Of a stretch of 64,000 nt of DNA, positions 54,441-64,000 are shown piece after piece (the first letter of the stretch is position 1; each line of letters opens with the position of its first letter). The DNA comes from Toxorhynchites rutilus septentrionalis. Taxonomy: Eukaryota; Arthropoda; Insecta; Diptera; Culicidae. Under the pieces are notes generated by a model. It worked only from the letters and a program-made list of their open reading frames with translations, had not been told where the DNA came from and did not search any database. Where the stretch lies: the NCBI RefSeq assembly GCF_029784135.1, contig NC_073746.1, positions 6,431,136 through 6,495,135 on the forward strand, given 5' to 3'. The position numbers were made by a program, and so were the translations under genes.

Positions 54441-56752
54441 CAGTCAACTCTCCCTAACTCGGTATCCAAGGGACCATCGAGTTAGGGAGGTATCGAGATA
54501 CAGAACATTTTTTCATATTTTTTTTTTATGCCACAAATTGCAAATATATGATGTTAGGGTAAGTGTCCCAATATTAGGGCTTAAAAATATGACCCAATTA
54601 GGAATAAACCAATTATGATACATGGGGTTTACTATAATTGGTACCATTGCGTATACAGGATATTACTATAATTGATTTGTTTTTGTGCATTAGTACATTT
54701 ACCCTATGTGTACTAATGCGCATGTACTATTATACATTCTTTTCTCAAATTTTAATATAAATTTAAAATACATAGGATGTTTGTTTAGTAGGCAAATTTT
54801 ATTGTAAAATGGAATTGGAAATGGAAAAGGAACTAGGTTTACAAAGAAAATATTAATTATGTATGTAATTCAAACTAAATTGTAACGATCACGCAGGAAC
54901 TGTTCAATCGCAAAGAAATGTTCAAATAGTTTCACGGGAACATTTTCAGTTGATTGCAATATTTCGGACATATTCTTTAGGTTCAATTTAACGTTCGAAG
55001 GTGTAATTTCAAAACAATCAGCTCCATAGGACTACTATTTTCAACGTTTTTTTCAGCTTCTTCAACACTTTCCAGTATATCGGTGTCAGTCATTAGATCA
55101 CAGCAAATCACGTTTTGATCCATTTCGCAATATTCATCAAATGACGATGAACAATCGAATGGTACTGCACTGTCGACAGCAGCAGGCTCACGACGCATTA
55201 ATTCTGCCAGCGGAATATCATCATCATCATTTATGGAAAATCCGGCTTTCCTGAAGCAATTTTGAACAGTCTCAGATTTAACCTTGTTTATCCAAGAGCG
55301 TGAAAGTAATTCAATTGCATCCAATACCGATATATCTGAAGGGTCCTAGAGTATATTTGAATACAGTATGAGTGCTGAATAACATGAATGTAAAAAGGAA
55401 AAAAATACCGTTGTATCCTCCATTTCTAGCAGTCTTCGTTTTACTAATTCATGGCGATAGTACTGTTTCAGGTTCTTGATTATGCCCAAGTCCAGCGGCT
55501 GAACTACTGAAGTAGAGTTTGGTGGAAAAAACTGCAAATTTATCGATTTAAGCTTTGGTTGGAGAGATTTTGGGTGCGCTGTACAATTATCAACGAACAT
55601 GACCACCTTTGAGGAGAAAGAGATATAAGTATGATACATTCCCATTACACAAAATTCCCGAATCAATACCTTTCTATTTTCATTGGAATATCTTTCGTCA
55701 AGTTGCATAATCCATTTCTCAAAAAGAATAGAGGTCATCCAGGCCTTGGTGTTACTCTCGTATATCACTGGTAATGATTTCTTCTTTTTGAAACACCGTG
55801 GGTTTTTACTCTTTCCAATGACCAGCAATGGTAGTTTATCGCTTCCGTGCATGTTGGTTGCACACATGACTGTCAGACGTTGTTTCGAATATTTTCCTCC
55901 GTGGCAAGCTTCTGATCGAAATGCAAATGTTTTGTCTGGCAAACATTTGTAGAAAAGTCCTGTTTCGTCTGCATTGTAGATATCACGTGCATCATACTCG
56001 GCGATTATACTGGGTAGGGTTTGCGAAATCCAGTTGTCCGTTACACTGAGATCTACACTGGCACTCTCGCCACATAGCTTCCGAAATGTCATCTTTTGCC
56101 GTTTTAAAAATTTACTTAGCCATCCAGAACTTCCTTTAAAATTGGGAATTCCCAGTTTCTGGGCAAATTCGCAAGCCTTCTCCCGAGGAATAGAACCTGA
56201 GAGAGGTAAATTATTCTCTCTGGCTCGATTGACAAAAATTTCCATTGACCGTTCCAGCTTCTCGTTCCCAACCAACCTTATACGCTTTTTGTCCACATTC
56301 AATTTTCCCATCCGATGCCATTTTTCCTTTTGCTTGAATAGTGTTGACACCGTACTTTGTGCAATACTGAAATCTTTTGCAACTTCAGACACCTTTCGCC
56401 CATACTTTTCGACCTGCTCGATGATGCTCAAACGTTGCGCTATAGGTTGCGCTTGAAAGGTTTTCCCTGGTTTTCCATACTTGAAAAAAAATCCTTGATA
56501 ATACGAACACTTCGTCTTCACTTTCAAGAGCAATTGAAATGACAGCTAGAAAAGCACAAAAGCAAGTACGCGAAGATCAATCGAGTTAGCGAGGTACAAA
56601 TCCATGGAAAAATGAAACAAAGCCCATCGAGTAAGAGAGGCATCGAGTAAGGGAGGTATCGAAGAATGAATGTAAAATCAAAGGTGCCATGAAATTCATC
56701 GAGTTAGGGAAAATATCGAGTTACTGAACATCGAGTAAGGGAGAGTTGACTG
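54441..56752 (-). mobile_element. pogo/Tigger element, apparently complete
   Basis: 2312 bp, flanked by TA (54439-54440 and 56753-56754). The inverted ends begin CAGTCAACTCTCCCT[A/T]ACTCG. Several 'atcgagttagggagg' sub-terminal repeats follow at both ends, probable transposase binding sites. One gene on the minus strand fills the centre. Both ends, the duplication and a plausible full coding sequence are present. Confidence 0.92.
54983..56533 (-). CDS. pogo/Tigger transposase (DD32D), three predicted exons
   Basis: The exons inferred are 56533-55670, 55606-55409 and 55345-54983. The two introns are 63 nt each, both GT-AG, joining in frame to about 474 residues. Domains: CENP-B-type helix-turn-helix (about 30-75, 'SEVAKDFSIAQSTVSTLF'), a second DNA-binding helix region (about 90-155, 'GSSGWLSKFLKRQ') and the DDE core. 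The core has Asp189 in 'IYNADETGLF', Asp294 in 'VVMFVDNCTAHP' (spliced numbering) and Asp327 in 'SVVQPLDLGI', with 32 residues between the last two. An acidic C-terminal tail follows. The exact start is uncertain: the CENP-B domain may begin just downstream of a short odd leader. Confidence 0.88.
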
Positions 56753-56754
56753 TA

Positions 56755-57474
56755 TATTAATTTATTTATTAGAAATTTATTAATTTTTAAATCTTTATGT
56801 GCAGAATATATTTCATCACTAAATAAAATATATAATTTTGCTACAAATTTGATTACCTGACTTTTAATTAACTATTTATTTTTAACGTTTATAGTTACAG
56901 TGAAAAAATTATAAAACATTATGGCATTAGACCTATATTTAAATTAATATGTTAAACTAATGCGCCATTACAAAATACTCACCCCTTGTTCAAAATTATA
57001 AATAATACATTTGTAGACCTATCGACCCCATATATTATTTCTATTTGATGAAATATTGGATCCCTTATATAATTTTGATCAATTATTCAAATTTCAACAG
57101 ACCTTTTTTTGGCAGTGCACTATTTTTTTAGCAATACACAGCAGATATTGAAACTGCTTCTGATAGAGTAAATCATATTTATCGAGATTATAATAACGGG
57201 TGATTACTCCGAATTCCTCACGCAGACGGAGCATCATTTTTTGTTTTTTTGCATGTTTATTCACACATGTAGGACGAGGAATTTATTATAATCGATTTCT
57301 TTATATCTCAATTACATTAGAGGAAATAATTATATATATGTATAACAATAGCCTGAGACATCAATAAAGGAAATAATAAAACGAATGAGCAATTTAACAA
57401 ATAAAAGGATGTTTTGCGAGCGAATGCGAAGGTAAATCATGTATTATGCATTCTTTTTTTCTTTCAACTTCGTT
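56755..57474. other. AT-rich, no gene
   Basis: Strongly AT-rich; no recognisable feature. Confidence 0.5.
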
Positions 57475-57486
57475 CCCATGAATGTT

Positions 57487-57930
57487 TTTTTTTTATCTCA
57501 TTTATTTATTTATTAGGCTCATTAGCATTTTAGCTGTAACAGAGCCGGGTTTTGATCGTGTACATGTACATATGTTTATGTTTCTATAAATTGTAAATTA
57601 CACGGTAGTTAGTAGTAGCCATTTAGGCGTAAGGGTATTCTTTCTGTTCATCCATTGTTCAGCAGACCAGACAGCGGAGACAGTTGATATTGATCATTGT
57701 TGAGTTATTTATAGAACAGCAGCCCGATGTGTCTTGCAGAGCAGAGCAGTTGTATGGATGAATCGATCTTATTTCGACCGTGTATCGATTTCCATCGCTG
57801 ATGATGGTTGCGTGGACGTAGTTATTCTATAACAACACAAAGATGGTCAATTGAGGGCCCTGAGTTTGAACTCACGATCGATCGCTTGGTAAGCGAACGC
57901 GTAACCAAGTGGCTACGAAGACCCCCAACC
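57487..57930 (-). mobile_element. 444-bp tRNA-derived SINE with a LINE-like tail
   Basis: Perfect 12-bp target duplication CCCATGAATGTT (57475-57486 and 57931-57942). On the minus strand the 5' head is tRNA-like: A-box-like 'tagccacttggttacgcg', an anticodon-arm-like 'tcgct...agcga' and a T-arm 'gagttcaaactc' (B-box). The 3' end carries GGCTC...GAGCC (minus-strand order, seen as 57516-57520 and 57542-57546) then 'aataaataaataaatgag' and poly-A, as in LINEs A, B and C. Confidence 0.88.
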
Positions 57931-57942
57931 CCCATGAATGTT

Positions 57943-58347
57943 GTATGTAACACAAAATTGTGTGCAATAGTTCGTTCTATCAAACAAGACCTTTTTCGAA
58001 TGTAAACATTAGGGTGCCAATGAATGTATGGGAAAAAACGACCCTAAAATTTCAAAAAGTTACCCTATACAAAATGTTCACCACCTCGAAAAAAACACCC
58101 TATACCAAATTTCAGCTCAATCGGACTTACGGGAGTGGCGCAAAGCGGTCAAAGTTTGAGTTTTTTGAAAATCGATAAATCACCCAAGGGAGATTTTGGG
58201 ATTTTCGAAAAATATTTTTTGATGCCAAATGTTTTAAAATTGCATGAAACGTCGAGAACTAGTGTCATTTCGAAAAAAAATTTTTATCGAAAATCGTCAC
58301 TCTGGGACTTGTTTTTTTTTGGAGTACGAAACGAGAAGTATGGTTTT
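57943..58347 (+). repeat. Partial copy of a palindromic MITE family
   Basis: 'agggtgccaatgaatg' at about 58012 and the text after it ('ccctataccaaatttcagctcaatcgga') resemble the start of the next element but lack the full inverted arm. Non-coding. Confidence 0.45.
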
Positions 58348-58884
58348 GGGTGCCAATAAGAATATGTATCTCGATTTTTCATCCGGAACTTGCTACGAAA
58401 TGTTGATTTGCACGATAATATGCGCTATGCAAAACATTAGCTCATTTTGACTTCATTTACTGGTGTCACAGACGTTAAAATTTGAGTTTTTGGAAAACCG
58501 AAAAATCAGCGGAAATCGGGGTTTTAAAAAAAAAATTTGATGTCAAATGTCTCAAAATTGCATCATTCGAAAATCGATTTTTCAGGCGGAAAAACGACCT
58601 AAAAACATTTTTTGCCGAAAGTGCCGAAAAAACATTTTTTTTGACAAAATTTTTTTTCGAGATTTACAGTTATCTCGAAAAATTTTTAATGCAATTTAAA
58701 AACGTTTGGCATCAAAATTTTGTTTCAAAACCTCGATTTTCAAAAAAAATCAAATTTTAACGGGTATGACACCAGGTAATGAAGTCCGAATGAGCTAATA
58801 TTTCGCATAGGGTATATTATCATGCAAATCAACATTTCGTAGCAAGTTCCGAATGGAAAATCGGCAAACTATTTTATTGGCACC
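58348..58884. mobile_element. Palindromic (long-TIR) MITE
   Basis: The two halves are inverted copies over about 250 bp: 'gggtgccaataa', 'gaacttgctacgaaatgttg', 'attagctcatt' and 'ttaaaatttga' on the left (58348-58600) recur inverted on the right (58630-58884). There is no coding capacity. The element could fold back on itself almost entirely. Confidence 0.75.
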
Positions 58885-59926
58885 ATTGCTTTACATGATA
58901 ATGACTGATGCATCCATCAGTCAATCACAGACCAAATATTTAATCAAAATCGCCGAATTGCTCATGGAAATTCACAGAAAATGAAACGCAGTTCCTCGAA
59001 TGTTTTTGTGATTGCTGATTGTTGATTCTGTTACTTATCGAGAAACTTAATATCGAGCATCCCTAAGTGTGCTACCGAACAGCTGTGTTTGTTTACGTGA
59101 GTGTCTATTGTTTATAAAGTAAATAACAGCAATAGACAAAACAGCTGTTCAGTCTGCAGATAATTCGTCATTCTGCATTTCACAGTGTTCGCGAATAAAC
59201 CACAATTTGAATTTTACGCAAGTGCGTTTGAACTTTGAAAAGTGTCCGAAAATTATTATCCGTGCGCGAACATATTGGTCCTTCGAGCCGGATCATACAG
59301 TGTAAAACAGTTTCTCGGGCACTTCTAACGACTGTGTGAAACAGTGCGGGCAATTATTGTGCAATTTCATTGCCAAAATTGTACCGAGAACAGTGCAAAA
59401 CAATAGATGCGGATGAGGAAAAAGGCAGCAGTGAGAATAAAGTGTAACACAGAACAATAGTGGTATACAGAGTAGCTCGCCATTGCTACGTTCGTCTGCA
59501 ATTGTGGTGCAACAGGAGCCATTGCAGCCATCGAACAGTGGAACTACATCGTCGACCGAAAGTTTCAGGACAGCGGTATCGGACTGGACTGGAAAAGGAA
59601 GGCAACCTAAGTATAAAAAGAGCATCGGGGTAAGGTGTCGTGCTGCATGAGACGCATTTGATCGATTGTGTGGTGAAAATAAAAAAAATAAGAATAAATA
59701 AATAAAATTTAAGAAAAATTGCATGCGAGTGTTTTAATCAGCAGTTGTGTTAATATTCCCTGAATTTCTGTATTATTATTGGATTGTTGACTGATTCATT
59801 ATTATAAAACGGTTATATTCTACTCTGTCAAATTTGATTGGTTGTATCATCAATAAAGTCAGATGCGTTTGTGGATTGTCGAGTGTATTAACATTGTAGT
59901 TAAAGTGCAGTGTCCTGTGAATAGCA
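58885..59926 (+). other. Probable BEL/Pao leader and 5' LTR region
   Basis: Precedes the gag-like frame. An 'aataaagtcag' at 59853-59863 could be an LTR polyadenylation signal. I cannot fix the LTR edges because the 3' LTR is outside the window, and no clear primer-binding site stands out. No host gene seen. Confidence 0.35.
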
Positions 59927-60880
59927 ATGGCAAACGATTTACGAACATTGATGAGGCGTGAGCGTCAGCTGCAGAGCACCTTGGATGGAGTACAACAATT
60001 CATCCAGGACTACGATGCTGACCGGGACTTCCGGCAAGTGGGCGTTCGACTACAGATGCTTGAGCAGTTCTTCAACGAATTCTACTTAATCCGTGGAAAA
60101 ATCGAGCAGCTACTGGAGAAGTCGACGGAGCCAACAGAACATGAAACAGAGGAAGAAATGCTTCAGCGTTTGGAGGACGAAAGCTGTGATGTAATCCAGA
60201 AGTTCGAGACTCGTTACTGCACATTGAAAGGGGAACTCTGGAACTACAAGCTGAAAGAGTTGTTTCGAGAAACACTGTTGAAGAATCCACTGTGCAGGCT
60301 GGAGCAAACTTTTCAAAGATAAAACTTCCTGAATTACGATTGCCTACATTCACTGGAAGAATCTGCGATTGGGTACCTTTCCGTGATACATTCCACAGCC
60401 TCATACACGTAAATACGCAGCTAACAGAGATCGACAAATTCACCTACCTCAGATCAGCGTTGTCGGGAGATGCTCTGCAAGAGATCAATTCCATTGATTT
60501 GTCATCGGCAAATTATAGCGTGGCATGGGCAGCTTTGGAGAGTCGTTACGAGAACAAAAAACTAATCGTAAAAGCGCATCTTGATTCACTGTTTGCATTG
60601 GAAGGGTTGCGTAAAGAAGGTTATCAACCATTTAGTCGGTGAATTCGAGAAAAATTTGCACATGTTAGAGAAAATTGGTGAAAAAACTGCACAGTGGAGT
60701 AAGATTTTAGCATATATGCTCTGCTCAAGATTGGATTTTATAACTCTGAGGCATTGGGAGACGCATCATAATTCGAAAGAAGTCCCAACCTACCAGAAGC
60801 TGATCGCTTTTCTACAAAATCACTGCTCCGTTCTACAATCCGTTGCCCTGCGAAGCCCACCAGACCCGATCATCGACCTG
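59927..60880 (+). pseudogene. BEL/Pao gag-like region, frameshifted
   Basis: Encodes the capsid-type protein. It starts MANDLRTLMRRE at 59927 with a helical N-terminal part. A frame change at about 60260-60290 leads to the DUF1759 block ('KLPELRLPTFTG', 'WVPFRDTFHSLIH', 'KFTYLRSAL'). Another at about 60610-60640 leads to 'HLVGEFEKNLHMLEKIGEK', and a third near 60870 leads into the knuckle region. Each lesion would stop normal translation. Confidence 0.88.
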
Positions 60881-63800
60881 TGAAACCAGCAGTTTGTCAT
60901 ACATCAGTGAAATCATCGAAACGGTGTCCATTCTGCAACGAATCGTGGCATTCAGCATTTCTGTGTAGTAAATTCCAGCGAATGAAAATAAACGAGAGAA
61001 GTGAAGCTGTGGATAGATTTAAATTATGTCGAAATTGTCTTCGTCCAGGACACTTCGCTAGAAATTGCACAAGCGGAGCCTGTCGTCATTGCCGACAGCG
61101 TCATCACTCAATGTTACATTCCGAACAAACAAGATCCTCCGGTCCACAACCGTTAACGAATCCTTCAACATCACACCAACAGTCACCACAGTCGCAATCC
61201 ATAACATGTAATCAGAATTCGAATTCACATATACATACCGCATACCCAACTACCTCGCAAATCTCCAACCCACAATTCACCACACAACACGCCACCCCCG
61301 GGCAAAGCTATGTTGCCCTCCCAGTCACACAAACACAAGACGTCCTGCTATCAACAGCACTGGTTGAAGTAGAAGATCATTTTGGAAACACAATGCTGGC
61401 ACGTGCACTACTGGACTCGTGTTCTCAGCATTGTCTGATGACACGTAGCTTCTCTACGAAACTCAATTTTGAACAAGCATCTGTTCACCTAAACATCCAA
61501 GGGATTGGATCATCGCAGTCTGTTGCTACGAAGTCAGTCCGTGCCGTTGTTCGTCCACGTTCCAGAGAAATTTCGCAGTACGCTGAAGAGATCCAGTTCT
61601 ATGTGTTGCCGAAGTTAACTGTAGAATTGCCGACTGCGAGTTTCGACCCTACAGGCTGGGATCTTCCTGAAGCTGCATCCCTAGCTGATCCACAATTCTT
61701 TGCATCGAGTACAATCGATCTCATCATCGGAGCTGAGTACTACATGGACTTGCTGAGAGAACGCCGAAGAAAGGCTGCAATGGAGGGCCCTACATTACAG
61801 GATACAGTATTCGGTTGGATAGTTTCCGGTCGTATTTCCAACAGTTTTGGATCGCCATCACTGGTGCATGTATGTTCAGACAGTGAAATACATGATCAGC
61901 TAGCTCGATTTTGGGAACTGGAAACCATTCGATCACCGAGTACTTTTCCAGTAGAAGAGTCTGCTTGTGAGAACATCTTCGACGAAACAACCTTCAGAGA
62001 CGAATCGGGACGATTCGTTGTCACACTGCCAAAGAAAGGAGATGTCATCATTCGTCTTGGAGAGTCAAAGGGGATTGCTACGAAACGGTTCATGAGTTTG
62101 GAGCGTCGCTTTGCAAGGGATCCTGAGTTAAGAGCTGTGTATACGGAATTCATGCACGAGTATCAAGCGCTTGGTCACATGAAGGAAGTTCAGGGAGAAG
62201 CTGCCAACAAAAGCTACTACTATTTACCTCACATGCTGTTCTCAAGCCGGACAGCACCACAACGAAGCTCCGTGTAGTATTCGATGGCTCTTGTCCCACA
62301 TCAACGGGAATTTCTCTGAATCACGCTCTCATGGTTGGCCCCGTTGTTCAAGATGAGCTGATTGACATAATTCTACGTTTCCGACTGCATCGATACGCGC
62401 TAGTTGCAGACATTGCCAAGATGTACCGTATGGTCCAAATCCAAGAAAATGATCAGCATTTACAAAGAATATTGTGGCGAGACTTATCTGATCAACCCAT
62501 CCGTACTTTTGAACTGACAACTGTTACATATGGCACCGCATCCGCTCCTTATTTAGCCACGAAATGCCTTCAGCGACTAGCCGAATTATCACATCAAACT
62601 CACCCTGCCGCAGCTGCAGCGTTGAGAAAAGGCTTCTATGTAGACGATTTGCTGTATGGAGTAGACAATGTAGACGAGGGAAGAACATTGATAGAAGAAA
62701 CAGTTATTGAAATCTGCAGGATTCTTGCTTCGAAAATGGAATTCAAACTGCAAAGAGTTGCTGGCAGATGTACCCAAAGAATTATCGGATGACCGCTCTA
62801 TTTTGCAGTTGGATTCATCATGCTGTGCAGTGAAAACATTGGGGATTGTTTGGGAAACATCTACTGACAGCTTCCGCTTCCACACTCCAGCCTGGAACTT
62901 TTCAGAAATAATTACCAACCGAACAGTCCTTTCAGATGTATCACGCCTTTTCGATCCTCTTGGACTTGTGGGTCCAGTTATCATACAAGCGAAAATCTTC
63001 ATACAGGAGCTGTGGAAACAGAACTACGAATGGGATGAGCCGCTGACCGCTGGGCACCAGGAACAATGGCAACAATATAGGCTATCCCTCAAAAGTCTAG
63101 ACGGAATTCAAGTTCCCCGATGGGTAGGACTGCGACGAAATGTAGTAGCTGTCGAACTTCACGGATTTTGTGATGCGTCGGAGAAAGCATATGGAGCTTG
63201 TATCTACGTCAGAACAGTTGTTGAAGATGGTTCCGTGTCGACCAGATTACTTATATCTAAATCCCGAGTTGCACCGCTGGAGAATTTGAAGAAAGGGAAG
63301 AAAATGTAATCCATTCCTCGATTAGAGCTATCAGCTGCGCTTCTACTGTCACATCTCTACGACAAGATCGTTCACTGCACTCAGATCGATGCCATGGCAT
63401 TTTTCTGGACCGACTCTACAATCGTTACCTGTTGGATATCATCACCACCGTCTCGTTGGAAGCAGTTTGTAGCTAATCGTGTATCTGAGATCCAACACAT
63501 CACGCAGAAAGGGGTTTGGAAGCATGTTGCAGGCGAACAAAATCCTGCAGACATCATCTCTCGCGGTATGAATCCAGCACAGCTTCAGTATCAGCACAAC
63601 TGGTTCAATGGTCCAAATTGGTTGCTGTGGGATAAAACAAATTGGCCTCACGCAAAGGAATGTACAGAGAGTGATATCGAGCCTATGGATCTGGAAGAAA
63701 AAAGTGTTACTGCAGTCCTTCCCATTGCTAACTTCAACGATATTTTTTGTTTACGGTCTTCTTTGTTGGACTTGGTACGCCTATCATCGTGGATTTTACG

Positions 63801-64000
63801 CTTTCGTCATAACGCTCAAGCCAGGAACAGAAGTAACCGAAGAAACGGGTTCCTCACAGTGGACGAACAGGATGAAGGCCTAAGGCTGCTAATTCGGCTA
63901 TCTCAACAGGAATGTTTTCCCCAAGAACTGGTAGATTTGTTTAAAGGAAAGCAAGTAAAGCCGTCATCCAGAATCGTTTCACTAAAGCTAGTGGAGGGCA
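60880..64000 (+). pseudogene. BEL/Pao zinc knuckles, protease, RT and RNase H region, broken
   Basis: Knuckles 'CPFCNESWHSAFLC' and 'CRNCLRPGHFARNC' (about 60919-61080) are followed by the protease ('ARALLDSCSQHCLM', Asp codon at 61414-61416). The RT region has 'GWIVSG', then after a frame change near 62240 'VVFDGSCPTSTG' and the YVDD box at 62637-62648. A further frame change near 62730 precedes 'SRLFDPLGLVGPV' and 'HGFCDASEKAYGACIY'. A TAA at 63307-63309 falls before 'SIPRLELSAALLL'. 'FWTDSTIVTCWI' and 'GEQNPADIISRG' follow. The sequence is still readable at 64000, just before where integrase would be expected. Confidence 0.88.

Larger units (their letters stand above)
59927..64000 (+). mobile_element. 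BEL/Pao LTR retrotransposon, degenerate, cut by the window end
   Basis: A gag-pol-like sequence in BEL/Pao order: gag with a DUF1759-type region, zinc knuckles, aspartic protease, reverse transcriptase, and the A17/RNase H region. Integrase is not reached by 64000. At least five frame changes and one in-frame stop show it is inactive. No envelope-like gene is visible. Confidence 0.92.

Noticed and set aside
57855..57930. Possible functional tRNA gene on the minus strand
   Set aside because: It sits at the 5' end of a 444-bp unit with a poly-A tail and target duplication, so it is a SINE head.
59293..59724. 143-codon minus-strand frame with a hydrophobic start
   Set aside because: It lies in the probable BEL leader and shows no domain. 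It looks like the complement of T/A-rich and CAG-rich leader sequence.

Overview
This is a eukaryotic, AT-rich, intron-poor window that looks like transposon-filled intergenic DNA of an insect, most likely a culicine mosquito. That reading rests on the mix of element types: I-group LINEs with APE, RT and RNase H domains, DD37E mariners, tRNA-derived SINEs, a BEL/Pao element, pogo, piggyBac and hAT remnants, and histone H2A pseudogenes with insect-type 3' ends. It is inference; no host gene is complete enough to name a species. I see no convincing single-copy host gene, no true tRNA or rRNA gene and no CRISPR.

Layout. 1-7.1 kb: a minisatellite-bearing repeat, a tRNA-SINE, and a dead DD37E mariner (3978-5277, TA duplication, 44-bp inverted repeats). 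7.1-18.4 kb: LINE A (+), degenerate and cut in its RNase H domain by LINE B (-, 11104-17282), which is full length with both ORFs open and has a perfect 13-bp target-site duplication (TSD). 18.4-25.5 kb: old repeats, a mariner-type MITE, a hAT remnant and one short unexplained ORF. 25.5-29.4 kb: LINE C (+), a 5'-truncated close relative of B. 30.2-37.2 kb: a 6955-bp Mutator-like element (MULE) of foldback architecture. It has a perfect 9-bp TSD, 14 and 7 inverted tandem units of 164 bp at its two ends, and one uninterrupted 1111-residue protein joining a MULE-type DDE transposase to a Ulp1/SUMO-type cysteine protease. It sits inside a piggyBac pseudogene that LINE D (-, 37854-43375) also interrupts.

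44-47.5 kb: a MITE split by a SINE, then two diverged copies of a histone H2A pseudogene that keep the histone mRNA stem-loop and downstream element. 47.5-51.2 kb: no recognisable gene. 51.2-53.5 kb: a second DD37E mariner (one frameshift) and a Tc1-like remnant. 54.4-56.8 kb: a complete pogo/Tigger element (DD32D) with two predicted 63-nt introns. 57.5-57.9 kb: a 444-bp tRNA-SINE whose 3' hairpin matches the LINE A/B/C tails. 58.3-58.9 kb: a palindromic MITE. 59.9-64 kb: a degenerate BEL/Pao element that runs off the window.

The elements do not form a host pathway. They form a nested insertion history that target-site duplications let one order. LINE B came after A, and the MULE and LINE D came after piggyBac. 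The most interesting items are the foldback MULE-Ulp1 element, the SINE/LINE shared tail, the intact pogo and LINE B, and the DNA-level H2A duplicates.
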